64,000 nt of DNA from Marinibaculum sp040216765 (GCA_040216765.1 JAVJON010000037.1:229633-293632), one strand, 5' to 3'. Numbered from the stretch's first letter, positions 25,361 to 35,154 are shown. The notes: generated from the sequence alone by a model not told the origin. Translations and numbers: made by a program.

Positions 25361-28300
25361 TCAGCGGCCGATCCGGTCGCCTGTCGTGGTCCATTGCTGC
25401 AGGCAATCCGCCAGATCCGCCAGATCGTAGGGTTTCGCAAGCAGGACGGCGCCCTCCGGCACCGCGCTCGCGGGTTCGGGCCGGCCGGCTGCGTCGGTGG
25501 CGAAGACGATCCCGACCTCCGGCAGCACAGCGCGGGCCCTCGCGGCCAGGTCCGTGCCCGACTGCCCTGGCAGCCCGGCGCCGGCGACCAGGATATCGAC
25601 CGTCGACCGCTGCAGGAGGGAAACGGCCTCGTCGTCGCTGCCGGCCTCCAGCACGGTATGGCCGAGGCTCTGCAGCATGGCGGCGGTGGTCATCAGGGCC
25701 GCGGCATCGTTCTCCACAAGCAGCACGGTCAGGGCCCGCCCCGCCGGCGCGGTCGGCAGGGCCGGTTGCGCCAACCGGGCGGCGGGCGCATCCGCCTGTT
25801 CCCGATTGGCCAGCACGTAGCGGATCTTCCGGGCAAGCGCCTCCCGCGTGTAGGGCTTGGCCAGCAGGTGGAGACCCTCGTCGAGGCGCCCGCCATGGAC
25901 GATCGCGTTCTCGGTATAGCCGGAGGTGAACAGGATCGCGATGCGGGGGAGGCGCTCGCGCGCCTTGCGGGCCAGCTCGGGGCTGCGGAGCTTGCCCGGC
26001 ATCACCACGTCGGTGAACAGCAGATCCACCGCAATGCCGCTCTCGATGATGGCGAGCGCGCTGGTGGCTTCGGGGGCCTTGAGCACGCGATACCCGAGCT
26101 CCGTCAGCAGATCGACCGCAGTGGCGCGCACCTCGTCGTCGTCCTCGACCACGAGGACGGTTTCGCTGCCGCCGCCGACCGGCTGCTGCTCGACCTCGAC
26201 GATCACGTCCTCGCTCTGGGTCGACCGGGGCAGGTAGAGCCTGATCGTGGTGCCATGGCCGACCTCGGAATAGATCTTCACATGGCCGCCCGACTGCTTT
26301 GCAAAGCCGTAGACCATCGACAGGCCGAGGCCGGTTCCCCGTCCCTCCGGCTTGGTCGTGAAGAAGGGCTCGAACACCTTGTCCATGATCTCCGGCGTCA
26401 TGCCCGCACCCGTGTCGGTCACGGCAAGCATGACGTACTGCCCCGGCGCCAGATCGGCATGGGCGCGGGCATAGCCGTCGTCGAGAAAGGCATTGCCCAC
26501 CTCGATGGTGAGCTTGCCGTGGCCGTCCATTGCGTCGCGCGCGTTGATCGCCAGGTTGAGCAGGGCATTCTCGATCTGTCCGGGGTCCGCGAAGGTGTTC
26601 CACAGGCCGCCCGACACGGTCGTCTCGATCTCGATCTCCTCGCCCAGGGTCCGGCGCAGCATGTCGTCGAGCCCGCGCACGAAACGACCGACATTGACGA
26701 TCTTCGGCTCGAGCGGCTGGCGGCGCCCGAAGGCGAGCAGCTGGGACGCCAGCTTGGCACCCCGGGACACCCCGGTCAGCGCGTTCTGCACCCGCCTCTC
26801 GGCGCGATCGTTGCCCGCGACATCCTTCGTCAGCATCTGCAGGTTGCCCGAGATCACCTGCAGCAGGTTGTTGAAGTCGTGCGCGACGCCGCCGGTAAGC
26901 TGCCCGATTGCCTCCATGCGCTGCGCCTGCTGCAGCGCCTGCTCGGCCTGCCGGCGCTCGGCGATTTCCTCGGCCACGCGCATCTCCAGCTGTTCGTTGA
27001 GCTGCTTCAGCGCTGCCTCGGCCGCGGCGCGCTGGCCGATCTCGCTCTGTGCCGCCTGGTACAGGCGCGCATTGTCGATCGCCACCGCCGCCTGGCCGGC
27101 AATTCCTTCCATCAGCTGTTCGTGGCCGTCCGAAAACCGGCCGGCCTCGGGATGGCCGAAGAACAGGCCGCCGAGCACTTCGCCTGTCCGGGAAATGACC
27201 GGCACGGCCAGGTAGCTCCGTACCGGCAGATGGCCCTCCGGCATCCCCCGGTACGGGTCGTTCTGCCCGTAGCGCGGATCCGCCGTGATATCGCTCGACC
27301 GCACGGTGCCGACACCTTCGAATGTCGGCGCGAACACCTTCGTGTTGCGGGGCATGGGGAAGTTTTCGAACGCGCTGCGGTCGACCCCGGCCAAGGTGTA
27401 GAGCGTGTAGCGGCCGCCGGCCCGGTCGGTGACGTTATAGAAGAATGCGCCGAACCGGGCGCCGGTCAGCTCGACGCCGGCATCGGTCACCATCTGGACC
27501 AGGCGTTCGACATCGAGTTCCGCCGCCAGGGCCGCCGCGGTCCTGTTCAGGGTGCCCAGCAGCCGGTTCTGCTGCTGTCGCAGGGCTTCCTGCTGCTTGC
27601 GCTCGTCGATGTCGAGGACCGACCCGATATAGCCGAGGAAGGTGCCGTCGGGGCCGAATCGCGGCGCCGCGGCGTCGATCGCCCAGCGGTAGCTGCCGTC
27701 GCGATGCCGCAAGCGGTACTCGAGCCGGAAGGCTTCGTGCCGGCTGTTGGCGGCCTGGAACGTCTCGCCCGACCAGCCGCGGTCCTCGGGATGCACGGCC
27801 TGGAGCCAGCCGAAGCCCGTCGCTTCTGCTTCGCTCTGCCCGGTGAACTCGTACCAGGAGCGGTTGAGATAGCTGCATAGGCCGCTGGCATCCGTGACCC
27901 ACATCATCAACGGCGAATGATCGGCCATGTTGCGGAAGCGCTCTTCGCTTTCGCGCAGCGCCATCGTCGACGCGCGTCGCAGGCGGGACATCGCAAGATG
28001 GGATTCCACCCGCGCGATCAGCTCGCGTGCGGAAAACGGCTTGATCAGGTAGTCGTCCGCACCGGCATCGAGCCCCTCGACCCGGGCCTCCTCGCCGGAC
28101 CTGGCCGACAGCATGATGACCGAAAGGTCGCGCAGCTGCGGGTCGCCGCGCAGCGCCCGCAGAAGGCCGAAGCCATCCATCCTGGGCATCATCACGTCGG
28201 TGACGACCAGGTCGGGCCGATGCGCGCGGATCGCGGCGAGCGCGGCCTCGCCGTCGGCACATGCATGCACCAGGTAGCCCCGCTCGCCGAGCAGCCGGCC

Positions 28301-30235
28301 GATATAGTCGCGCAGGTCGGCATTGTCGTCCGCCAGCACGATGTGCCGCTGCGGCGCGCCGGGATCCGGTGCGCTTTCCGGCGACGGGATCGCGCCGACG
28401 ATCTCCGTTTCCGGCACTGCCCCTCCGGCAGTCTCGTTCGGCAGCCATCGCAGTGCCTCTTCGACGAACGACTGCGCGCCGGTCGGGGCAGCCTCTTCTT
28501 CGCCGGCCGCTGCCAACTGGTCCGCCGGCAGGTGCGCTGCCCCGAACGGGATGTCGATCGTGAAGGTCGTTCCACGGTCGAGCTCGCTGTCGACCTCGAT
28601 GGTCCCGCCATGCTGCCTGACCAGTTCGCCGACCAGGGCAAGGCCGATGCCGGTCCCTTCGTGCGAGCGGCCCCGCGCGCCCTCAACCCGGTGGAAGCGT
28701 TCGAAGAGCCTGGGCAGTTCCGTGGCCGGGATGCCGGTGCCGGTATCCTGCACGGTCAGCCGTGCCATGCCGCCGGCCTCCTCCAGGCGGACGACGATCT
28801 CGCCGGAGAAGGTCGCCTTGAAGGCATTGGAGAGAAGGTTGAGCACGATCTTCTCCCACATCTCGCGATCGACATGGACCGGCCCGCGCAGGGGCGGCGT
28901 ATCGACCCGAAGCTGCAACCCGGCCCTGTCGGTGGCGGCCCTGAAGGCGGAGGCGAGATCGGCCGTCAGGACATCGAGGTCGGTGGGGCGGAAGCGCGCC
29001 TTGACCCGCCCGGCTTCGATCCGCGAGAAGTCGAGCAGCGAGTTGACCAGGCGGAGAAGGCGCAGCGCGTTCCGGTGCGCGGTGTCGAGCCTGCGATGCT
29101 GGTCCGGCGGAAGGCCGGGGGGCTCGGCGAGCGCATCCTCGAGCGGCCCGAGCATCAGGGTCAGGGGCGTCCTGAACTCGTGGCTGACATTGGAGAAGAA
29201 GGCGGTCTTCGCCCGGTCGATCTCGGCGAGCGCCTCGGCGCGCCGCCGCTCCTTCTCATAGGCCTCGCCATTGGCGATGGCGGTTCCGATCTGCCCGGCG
29301 ACGAGGGACAGGAATCCGCGATAGGGCTCGTCGAGCATCCGGAACGGATTGAGCCCGGTCACCAGGGCGCCGGCGCGCCGGCTGTCCGCCGAAGCCGCGA
29401 ACGGGAACACCGCCATCCGCGTGACCGGATGATCCCAGGCTCCGCTGGGCAGGTCCGACTGGCCGGCGAAGGACAGGTCCTCCACGAGCGCCCATCCGGC
29501 GCCCGCGAGGGCCCGGGCGAGGGGCCCCGTTGCCTCCGCGCCGATGCGCTCCGGCGCGGCGGGATGGCCCCGCGGGATACCGGTCGTGGCGGCGAGGGCG
29601 AAGCCCTCATTGTCGGCCAGATAGATCGCCGCGAACGGCAGGTCCTGCGGGTTTGTCGCGATCGCATCGGCGCTGAGCAGGCAGGCGTCCTGCGGTGTGC
29701 GGACATCGGCCGCGCGCGCGGCGAGTTCCTTCAGCAGGGTGATCTGGCGTTCCCCGACGACCCGCCTGGTATCCTCGGTATTGGCGCAGATGATGCCGCC
29801 GGCACTGCCGTCGAAGTCGGGGATCGGGCTGTAGGAGAAGGTATAGTAGGTCTCCTCCGGATAGCCGTTGCGCTCCATGATCAGGAGCTGCTCCTCGACA
29901 TAGGTCCCTTCGTCGCCCTTCATGGCGGTGGCGAGCATCGGGGCGATATCGGCCCAGATCTCCTGCCACACCTGCCGGGTCGGCCTGCCGAGCGCCGAGG
30001 GATGCTTGCCGCCGATGATCGACTTGTAGGGATCGTTGTAGAGGTAGATCAGGTCCTGCCCCCAGCCGATCCAGATCGGCTGGCGGGAGGTGAGCATGAT
30101 CCGCACGGCGGTCTTCAGGCTCTGGGGCCAGCCGTCCGGGGCGCCGAGCGGAGAGGACGCCCAGTCGAACGTGCGCATCAGCATGCCGAGTTCGCCGCCA
30201 CCAGAAAGAAAGGATCGTTCGTCGTCTGAAAGCAT
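25361..30235 (-). CDS. Very large hybrid histidine kinase with two kinase cores and three receiver domains
   Basis: 1624 residues, no membrane helix. Order: PAS-like region 20-160, GAF 165-325, kinase core 1 (His352 in FFSNVSHEFRTPL, ATPase N-box NLLSNAFKAT near 467), receiver 1 (Asp680 in VVTDVMMPRMDG), PAS 764-880, GAF 900-1060, coiled coil 1068-1105, kinase core 2 (His1119 in GGVAHDFNNLLQ, ATPase LNLAINARDAMDG), receiver 2 (Asp1409 in LLFTDVVMPG), and receiver 3 (1502-1615). Receiver 3 reads VAGAGLPG with Gly1552 where the phospho-Asp belongs, so it cannot be phosphorylated normally, although Lys1601 is kept. The second core resembles HWE-free bacteriophytochrome-type HisKA proteins. The signal is unknown. 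Confidence 0.9.
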   Translation of the reverse strand: MLSDDERSFLSGGGELGMLMRTFDWASSPLGAPDGWPQSLKTAVRIMLTSRQPIWIGWGQDLIYLYNDPYKSIIGGKHPSALGRPTRQVWQEIWADIAPMLATAMKGDEGTYVEEQLLIMERNGYPEETYYTFSYSPIPDFDGSAGGIICANTEDTRRVVGERQITLLKELAARAADVRTPQDACLLSADAIATNPQDLPFAAIYLADNEGFALAATTGIPRGHPAAPERIGAEATGPLARALAGAGWALVEDLSFAGQSDLPSGAWDHPVTRMAVFPFAASADSRRAGALVTGLNPFRMLDEPYRGFLSLVAGQIGTAIANGEAYEKERRRAEALAEIDRAKTAFFSNVSHEFRTPLTLMLGPLEDALAEPPGLPPDQHRRLDTAHRNALRLLRLVNSLLDFSRIEAGRVKARFRPTDLDVLTADLASAFRAATDRAGLQLRVDTPPLRGPVHVDREMWEKIVLNLLSNAFKATFSGEIVVRLEEAGGMARLTVQDTGTGIPATELPRLFERFHRVEGARGRSHEGTGIGLALVGELVRQHGGTIEVDSELDRGTTFTIDIPFGAAHLPADQLAAAGEEEAAPTGAQSFVEEALRWLPNETAGGAVPETEIVGAIPSPESAPDPGAPQRHIVLADDNADLRDYIGRLLGERGYLVHACADGEAALAAIRAHRPDLVVTDVMMPRMDGFGLLRALRGDPQLRDLSVIMLSARSGEEARVEGLDAGADDYLIKPFSARELIARVESHLAMSRLRRASTMALRESEERFRNMADHSPLMMWVTDASGLCSYLNRSWYEFTGQSEAEATGFGWLQAVHPEDRGWSGETFQAANSRHEAFRLEYRLRHRDGSYRWAIDAAAPRFGPDGTFLGYIGSVLDIDERKQQEALRQQQNRLLGTLNRTAAALAAELDVERLVQMVTDAGVELTGARFGAFFYNVTDRAGGRYTLYTLAGVDRSAFENFPMPRNTKVFAPTFEGVGTVRSSDITADPRYGQNDPYRGMPEGHLPVRSYLAVPVISRTGEVLGGLFFGHPEAGRFSDGHEQLMEGIAGQAAVAIDNARLYQAAQSEIGQRAAAEAALKQLNEQLEMRVAEEIAERRQAEQALQQAQRMEAIGQLTGGVAHDFNNLLQVISGNLQMLTKDVAGNDRAERRVQNALTGVSRGAKLASQLLAFGRRQPLEPKIVNVGRFVRGLDDMLRRTLGEEIEIETTVSGGLWNTFADPGQIENALLNLAINARDAMDGHGKLTIEVGNAFLDDGYARAHADLAPGQYVMLAVTDTGAGMTPEIMDKVFEPFFTTKPEGRGTGLGLSMVYGFAKQSGGHVKIYSEVGHGTTIRLYLPRSTQSEDVIVEVEQQPVGGGSETVLVVEDDDEVRATAVDLLTELGYRVLKAPEATSALAIIESGIAVDLLFTDVVMPGKLRSPELARKARERLPRIAILFTSGYTENAIVHGGRLDEGLHLLAKPYTREALARKIRYVLANREQADAPAARLAQPALPTAPAGRALTVLLVENDAAALMTTAAMLQSLGHTVLEAGSDDEAVSLLQRSTVDILVAGAGLPGQSGTDLAARARAVLPEVGIVFATDAAGRPEPASAVPEGAVLLAKPYDLADLADCLQQWTTTGDRIGR

Positions 30236-30313
30236 GGGTACATCACCAGCACAGGGTGCGGCGAATCTACATACCCGGCGATGGCCGGTCCATCGGCAAG
30301 CGAGGCTCCCCGG

Positions 30314-30730
30314 CTAGTGTTCGCCGATCACCTTCCAGACGCCGTTCACGGTCAGCACCGGGGCGCCTTCGACTTCCAGGGTGCCGCGGACGAAGACCAC
30401 GGCGCGCCCCTTGCGGGTGACCTCGGCATGGCCCTCGACCCAGTCGCCGGGCCGTGTCGCGGCAAGGAAGTCGCCGTTCAGGCTGATCGTCGCGCAGCGC
30501 CGGCGCCCGGTGGCGTGCCAGACCAGGGCGCCCAGGACATGATCGGCAAAGAACAGCATCATCCCGCCATGGATCACGCCGTTGGGATTGGCGTGATGGG
30601 GCTGCGCGCGAAAGCCGAAGCGGGCGCCGCTCTCGTCCTTGCGGAACCAGAGCGGGCCGACATGTTCGGCAAAGCCGGTCAGCGCGATGCGCCGCCAGCC
30701 CGCCGGTGCCTGAATCGGGTCGATCTCCAT
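30314..30730 (-). CDS. PaaI-family hotdog thioesterase
   Basis: 138 residues. The signature HHANPNGVIHGGMMLFFAD (near 45-63) is the PaaI-type active-site helix with the HGG motif. The strands TISLNGDFLAATRPGDWVEG and VVFVRGTLEVEG complete a single hotdog. It hydrolyses small or aromatic acyl-CoA thioesters as a housekeeping or pathway-proofreading enzyme. It is the last gene on this minus-strand stretch, 61 bp after the Coq4-like gene. Confidence 0.88.
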   Translation of the reverse strand: MEIDPIQAPAGWRRIALTGFAEHVGPLWFRKDESGARFGFRAQPHHANPNGVIHGGMMLFFADHVLGALVWHATGRRRCATISLNGDFLAATRPGDWVEGHAEVTRKGRAVVFVRGTLEVEGAPVLTVNGVWKVIGEH

Positions 30731-30791
30731 GGCCTGCGTGATACGCCAGCTTCCCGCCGCGGGCCAGCCCCGCGTCGCGCGCCGGCACCGC

Positions 30792-31802
30792 TCATACCGA
30801 GGTGGCGATCGCTGCCTCGGCGATGGCCAGCGGATAGCCGCCGGCCGGCGGCGGGACGTTCAGCTTCGCCCGCGCCTCGTCCAGCGGCAGTTCGACATAG
30901 GGCCAGAAGTCCCAGTTGTCGGACAGGTCGGTGTTCAACTGGCTGCCGCGCTCCAGCGCTTCGAAGAAGCGCTCCGCCAGTCCGGGCAGGGCAAGGGTGG
31001 AATGCACGTCGGGCTGGTCCACCGGTGTGACGTTGATGCCGGCGCCGAAGCTGAACTGCACGAACAGGATGGTGAAGAGCGCGTTGTGCCTGCGATAGCC
31101 CGAGGTGAAGGTGCCGACCAACACCTCGCCTGCCGGCTTCGTGCCATAGCCCGACAGGACATGGGTGAAGTCGTGATAGACGCCGGCCTCGGGGAAGCCG
31201 CCCTTCTCGCCCGGGAAGGCGAAGCCGTTCGCCTGGTAGTGCCGCCAGAAGGCATGGCCCAGGCGGTCCTCCGGCAGCTTTTCCAGCGCGTGGTAGCGCG
31301 CGGCGATCTCCGGGCTCTCCAGCAGCCCGGTGAGCCCGCCGATGCCCTTGACCAGCCCGCCCACGCCGTGCTGCTTGACCTGGTCGACGAAGATGTCGCG
31401 GATATGGATGCGGCGCAGCAGGTCCAGCCGGAACATCAGCATGTGATGCTCGGCGCGGTCCCGCACCATGCCGAGCTCCCAGGACTTCACCCCCAGTGCC
31501 GCGGCGAATGCGGCGACCTTGGCATAGTAGGCGGGGTCCGGCGGGCCGTCGGCGATTCCCAGCACAACCAGTCCCTGCACGAACTGGTGGCGGATCTCCT
31601 CGCGGGTCATCGCGGCCGCCAGTCCGGCGGGGGAGATCGGGTCGAGGCCGGCCAGGTCCAGGTCCGTGTGCAGCAGGAAGCCCTGCGCCGCCGCGATCGT
31701 CTGGGACGCCGCCGGGCCGGGCCCGCCCATGGTGTCGAAGCAGGTGCGAATCGCGCGCAGCCCGGCCTCGGCCTCCTCTCCGGTCGGTTTCTGGAGTCGC
31801 AT
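30792..31802 (-). CDS. Coq4-like protein with N-terminal extension
   Basis: 336 residues from ATG 31802, which has GGGCGGGAGG upstream; the open frame to 31895 has no such site. The motif HDFTH followed 11 residues later by Glu (His210, Asp211, His214, Glu226) is the HDxxHx11E metal motif of the Coq4 family of ubiquinone biosynthesis. Members about 200 residues long normally consist of that domain alone. Here roughly 80-100 residues precede it, including FDTMGGPGPAAS and MTREEIRHQFVQGLVV. It may bind a lipid or quinone at the membrane. Its exact role is open. Confidence 0.7.
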   Translation of the reverse strand: MRLQKPTGEEAEAGLRAIRTCFDTMGGPGPAASQTIAAAQGFLLHTDLDLAGLDPISPAGLAAAMTREEIRHQFVQGLVVLGIADGPPDPAYYAKVAAFAAALGVKSWELGMVRDRAEHHMLMFRLDLLRRIHIRDIFVDQVKQHGVGGLVKGIGGLTGLLESPEIAARYHALEKLPEDRLGHAFWRHYQANGFAFPGEKGGFPEAGVYHDFTHVLSGYGTKPAGEVLVGTFTSGYRRHNALFTILFVQFSFGAGINVTPVDQPDVHSTLALPGLAERFFEALERGSQLNTDLSDNWDFWPYVELPLDEARAKLNVPPPAGGYPLAIAEAAIATSV

Positions 31803-31893
31803 CTGTCGCCTCCCGCCCTGACGAGAATGCCGATCCTTGACCATTGCCGCCCGGGGCCGAACAATGGCGCCAAGGTCAACCGGCACGGGCAGC

Positions 31894-32145
31894 ATGGTCT
31901 CCTACGATCTACCGATCAAGATCAGCCAAAGCAGGGGCGGGTTCTCCATTGCCGTGGCGTTGAGCGACCAGGTCGTCGTCTCGCGGCAGATCTCCCGCGC
32001 CGACCTGGTGCAGCTGCAGGTCGTTCTGGCGGAGATCCTGGCCAACCGCCAGGCCCCACGGGCCGTGGCCGGCGGCCGGCTGGCGGAACCGGTGCCGCAA
32101 TCGCCGGATCACCACGACGACTTCCTGTTCGACATCGATACCTGA
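31894..32145 (+). CDS. Small protein of unknown function (83 aa)
   Basis: I do not recognise it. From ATG 31894 it reads MVSYDLPIKISQSRGGFSIA, then a helix RADLVQLQVVLAEILANRQA, and an acidic end DHHDDFLFDID. The start is uncertain: in-frame ATGs exist at 31837 and 31864. It stops 7 bp before yjbQ on the same strand and is divergent from the Coq4-like gene, which supports it being real and co-transcribed with yjbQ. Confidence 0.5.
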   Translation: MVSYDLPIKISQSRGGFSIAVALSDQVVVSRQISRADLVQLQVVLAEILANRQAPRAVAGGRLAEPVPQSPDHHDDFLFDIDT

Positions 32146-32152
32146 GGCCGCG

Positions 32153-32572
32153 ATGCGACAGGCCCAGACGGTCCTGCGGGTAGAGACCCGCGGCGGGGAT
32201 ATCGTCGACCTGACCGGCCGCGTCGACCGCTGGCTGGGCGAGCAGGGCATTGCCGCCGGCCTGGCGACCCTGTTCCTGCAGCACACCTCCGCCAGCCTCA
32301 CGATCCAGGAGAATGCCGATCCGGACGTGCTCCGCGACCTGGGCGGTTTCCTGGCGTCGCTCGCGCCGGAGGACCCGGCCCGCTACCGCCACGGCGCGGA
32401 GGGGCCGGACGACATGCCCGCCCATCTGCGCAGCGCCCTGACCCAGACCAGCCTGACGGTGCCGGTCAGCGGCGGCCGCCTTGCGCTGGGCACCTGGCAG
32501 GCGATCTACCTGCTGGAGCATCGCCGGCGGCCGCACCGGCGCAGCCTGGTGGTGCACCTTCTGGGTGCGTGA
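32153..32572 (+). CDS. yjbQ: YjbQ family protein (UPF0047, secondary thiamine-phosphate synthase)
   Basis: 139 residues, the normal length. The family signature FLQHTSASLTIQENADPDV is near 38-56, a HGAEGPDDMPAHLR loop is central, and GTWQAIYLLEHRRRPHRR near the end carries the expected catalytic-type residues. The family shows weak thiamine-phosphate synthase activity in bacteria. Its true function is not settled. Confidence 0.92.
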   Translation: MRQAQTVLRVETRGGDIVDLTGRVDRWLGEQGIAAGLATLFLQHTSASLTIQENADPDVLRDLGGFLASLAPEDPARYRHGAEGPDDMPAHLRSALTQTSLTVPVSGGRLALGTWQAIYLLEHRRRPHRRSLVVHLLGA

Positions 32573-32672
32573 GGGGCCCGCGGGTCGCGCCAGTTCGGGT
32601 TAGACCCGCCGCAGGCGAGCGGGCAGAATGCCGGTCAACCGACAGAACGGGCAGCGGCCGGGAGGGTGCGAC

Positions 32673-33863
32673 ATGGATATCTCGTTCAGTGCCGAGGAAG
32701 AGGCCTTCCGCCAGGAGGTCCGCGACTTCCTTGCGGCGAACCTGAGCGACCATCTGCGGCACGAGGCACGCCGCGGCTATCACATGGAAAAGCAGGACCT
32801 GCGGACCTGGCACAAGATCCTGTACCGCCAGGGCTGGTCGGCGCCGAACTGGCCGGAGGCCCATGGCGGCACCGGCTGGAACGCCGTGAAGCAGTACATC
32901 TTCGAGGAGGAATGCGCCGCGGCCGGCGCGCCGATGCTGCTGCCGTTCGGGCTGACCATGGTCGGGCCGGTGCTGCAGGCCTTCGGCAACGACGCGCAGA
33001 AGGCCCGCTACCTGCCGAAGATCCTGTCCGGCGACGAGTTCTGGTGCCAGGGCTATTCCGAGCCCGGCTCCGGCTCCGACCTGGCATCGCTGAAGACCCG
33101 CGCGGTGCGCGACGGCGACCATTATGTCGTCAACGGCCAGAAGATCTGGACGACCCAGGCGCATATCGCGGACATGATGTTCTGCCTGGTGCGGACCGGG
33201 ACCGAGGGCAAGCCGCAGGAGGGGATCTCCTTCCTGCTGATCGACATGACCAGCCCCGGCATCACCGTGAAGCCGATCGTCAGCATCGACGAGGATCACA
33301 GCCTGAACGAGGTGTTCTTCGACGAGGTCAGGGTGCCCGCGGCCAACCTGGTGGGGCAGGAGGGCAAGGGCTGGACCTATGCGAAATTCCTGCTGGGCCA
33401 CGAGCGCACGGCGATTGCCGAGGTGGGCAATTCCAAGCAGGGCATCAGGCGCCTGAAGGAAATTGCCCGGTCGGAGGGCAGTGGCGGACAAAGCCTGCTG
33501 GAGGATCCCGGTTTCCGCCGCGAGATCGCCCGGATCGAGGTCGACCTGATGGCGCTGGAGGTCAGCAACCTGCGGCTGCTGTCCGCCGTGGCGCAGGGCA
33601 GTTCGCCCGGGGCCGAGGCCAGCATGCTGAAGATCCGCGGCAGCGAGGTGAAACAGCGCATCGCCGAGCTGACCTGCCAGGCGCTGGGCTACTACGTCAA
33701 TCCCTACGAGGATCTGCGCGACGGCAGCAATGCGCCGCATCCCGGGCCGGATTATGCGGAGTCCATCGCCGGGGAGTTCCTGATCGGCCGCGCCGCGACG
33801 ATCTATGGCGGGTCGAACGAGATCCAGCGCAACGTGATTGCCAAAATGGTCCTCGGGTTGTAG
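32673..33863 (+). CDS. pimC: Acyl-CoA dehydrogenase, PimC-like (pimeloyl-CoA dehydrogenase large subunit type)
   Basis: 396 residues. The N-terminus MDISFSAEEEAFRQEVRDFL, the FAD motif CQGYSEPGSGSDLASLKTRA, NGQKIWTTQAHIADMMFCL, and the end IYGGSNEIQRNVIAKMVLGL match the large partner of the two-subunit pimeloyl-CoA dehydrogenases. The ATG at 32673 follows GGGAGGGTGCGAC. A PimD-like small-subunit gene follows after 160 bp. The pair oxidises dicarboxylic or medium-chain acyl-CoA in related degraders; here the substrate is inferred only. Confidence 0.85.
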   Translation: MDISFSAEEEAFRQEVRDFLAANLSDHLRHEARRGYHMEKQDLRTWHKILYRQGWSAPNWPEAHGGTGWNAVKQYIFEEECAAAGAPMLLPFGLTMVGPVLQAFGNDAQKARYLPKILSGDEFWCQGYSEPGSGSDLASLKTRAVRDGDHYVVNGQKIWTTQAHIADMMFCLVRTGTEGKPQEGISFLLIDMTSPGITVKPIVSIDEDHSLNEVFFDEVRVPAANLVGQEGKGWTYAKFLLGHERTAIAEVGNSKQGIRRLKEIARSEGSGGQSLLEDPGFRREIARIEVDLMALEVSNLRLLSAVAQGSSPGAEASMLKIRGSEVKQRIAELTCQALGYYVNPYEDLRDGSNAPHPGPDYAESIAGEFLIGRAATIYGGSNEIQRNVIAKMVLGL

Positions 33864-34023
33864 GGAGCGGAGACCCCACCCGCGCCGGCTCCCGCGCCTG
33901 CGCGAGGGAGCTTCATTCATACAGGCGGCGCCCCGCCGCCGCCTGCCGTCAGAAAACAGCCCGCCGTCAGATACGGACAGGGGACCCGTGCGGGGCGATC
34001 CGCGCGGCTTGGGAGGCGCCTGA

Positions 34024-35154
34024 ATGGACTTTTCCTTGAGCGACGAGCAGAAGCTGCTCTCCGACAGCGTGCAGCGCTTCGTGCGGGAACGCTACGAGTT
34101 CGAGACCTGGCGGAGCCTGGCGAAGTCGGATGACGGCTTCAGCCGGGAGAACTGGGCCCAGATGGCCGAGCTCGGCTGGTTCGGGATCTCCTTCCCCGAG
34201 GAGGTCGGCGGCCTGGGCGGCAGCCCGGTGGACACCATGATCATGGTGGAGGAGATGGGGAAGGGGAACGTCCTGGAACCCTTCGTCAGCTCCGTCGTGC
34301 TCTGCGGCACACTGGTCGCGAAGGCGGGCAGCGACGCGCAGAAGGAAGATCTGCTGGCCAAGATCATCGACGGCAGCGCGATCGTGGCCCTTGCCCATGC
34401 CGAGGCGCAGGCCCGCTACAACCTGGCCGACGTGATGACCGAGGCGAAGGCCGATGGCGGCGGCTTCACGATCACCGGCCGCAAGATCGTGGTGTTCGAT
34501 GCGCCGGCCGCCGACCGGATCATCGTGCTGGCGCGCACCGCCGGCGGGCAGCGCGACCGCGACGGGCTGAGCCTGTTCCTGGTCGACCGGGATGCGGCCG
34601 GCGTCGAGCGGCGCGACTATCGCACCATCGACAACCGCCGCGCGTCGGAAATCGCCTTCAACGGCTGCAAGGTCGGTGCCGACGCCCTGCTGGGGCCGAA
34701 GGACGGCGCCTGGCCGTTCCTGGAGGCGGCGACCGACCATGCCATCGCGGCGCTCTGTTCCGAGGCCTGCGGCGCGATGCAGAAGCTGCAGCAGACGACC
34801 GTGGAATATTCCAAGACCCGCAAGCAGTTCGGCGTGCCGATCGGCTCCTTCCAGGTGCTGCAGCACCGCATGGTGGACATGATGATCCATGCCGAGGAGG
34901 CCAAGTCGCTGGCCATGCTCGCCACGTTGAAGCTGGACGCCGAGCCGCAGGAGCGCGCCCGCGCAGTCTCCGCCGCCAAGGTGCAGCTCAGCAAGGCCGG
35001 GCGCTATGTCGGCCAGCAGGCGGTGCAGATCCATGGCGGGATGGGGATGACGGACGAGCTGGATGTCGGCCATTACTTCAAGCATCTGATGGCGCTGGAG
35101 ACCCGCTTCGGCGATGGCGACCATCACCTGAAGCGGTTCAGCGACCTCAGCTGA
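34024..35154 (+). CDS. pimD: Acyl-CoA dehydrogenase, PimD-like (small subunit type)
   Basis: 376 residues. The N-terminus MDFSLSDEQKLLSDSVQRFV and the segment FGISFPEEVGGLGGSPVDTM are family-typical. The FAD region is altered (ALAHAEAQARYN instead of TEPxxGSD), as is usual for the small partner. The end reads QAVQIHGGMGMTDELDVGHY. It probably forms a heteromer with the upstream large subunit. The end of the operon is 118 bp before an entericidin-like gene. Confidence 0.85.
   Translation: MDFSLSDEQKLLSDSVQRFVRERYEFETWRSLAKSDDGFSRENWAQMAELGWFGISFPEEVGGLGGSPVDTMIMVEEMGKGNVLEPFVSSVVLCGTLVAKAGSDAQKEDLLAKIIDGSAIVALAHAEAQARYNLADVMTEAKADGGGFTITGRKIVVFDAPAADRIIVLARTAGGQRDRDGLSLFLVDRDAAGVERRDYRTIDNRRASEIAFNGCKVGADALLGPKDGAWPFLEAATDHAIAALCSEACGAMQKLQQTTVEYSKTRKQFGVPIGSFQVLQHRMVDMMIHAEEAKSLAMLATLKLDAEPQERARAVSAAKVQLSKAGRYVGQQAVQIHGGMGMTDELDVGHYFKHLMALETRFGDGDHHLKRFSDLS

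Noticed and set aside
25394..27880. An 828-residue open frame on the + strand
   Set aside because: It lies entirely opposite the hybrid kinase, is composed of shadow residues rich in His, Arg, Gln and Gly, and shows no recognisable motif.
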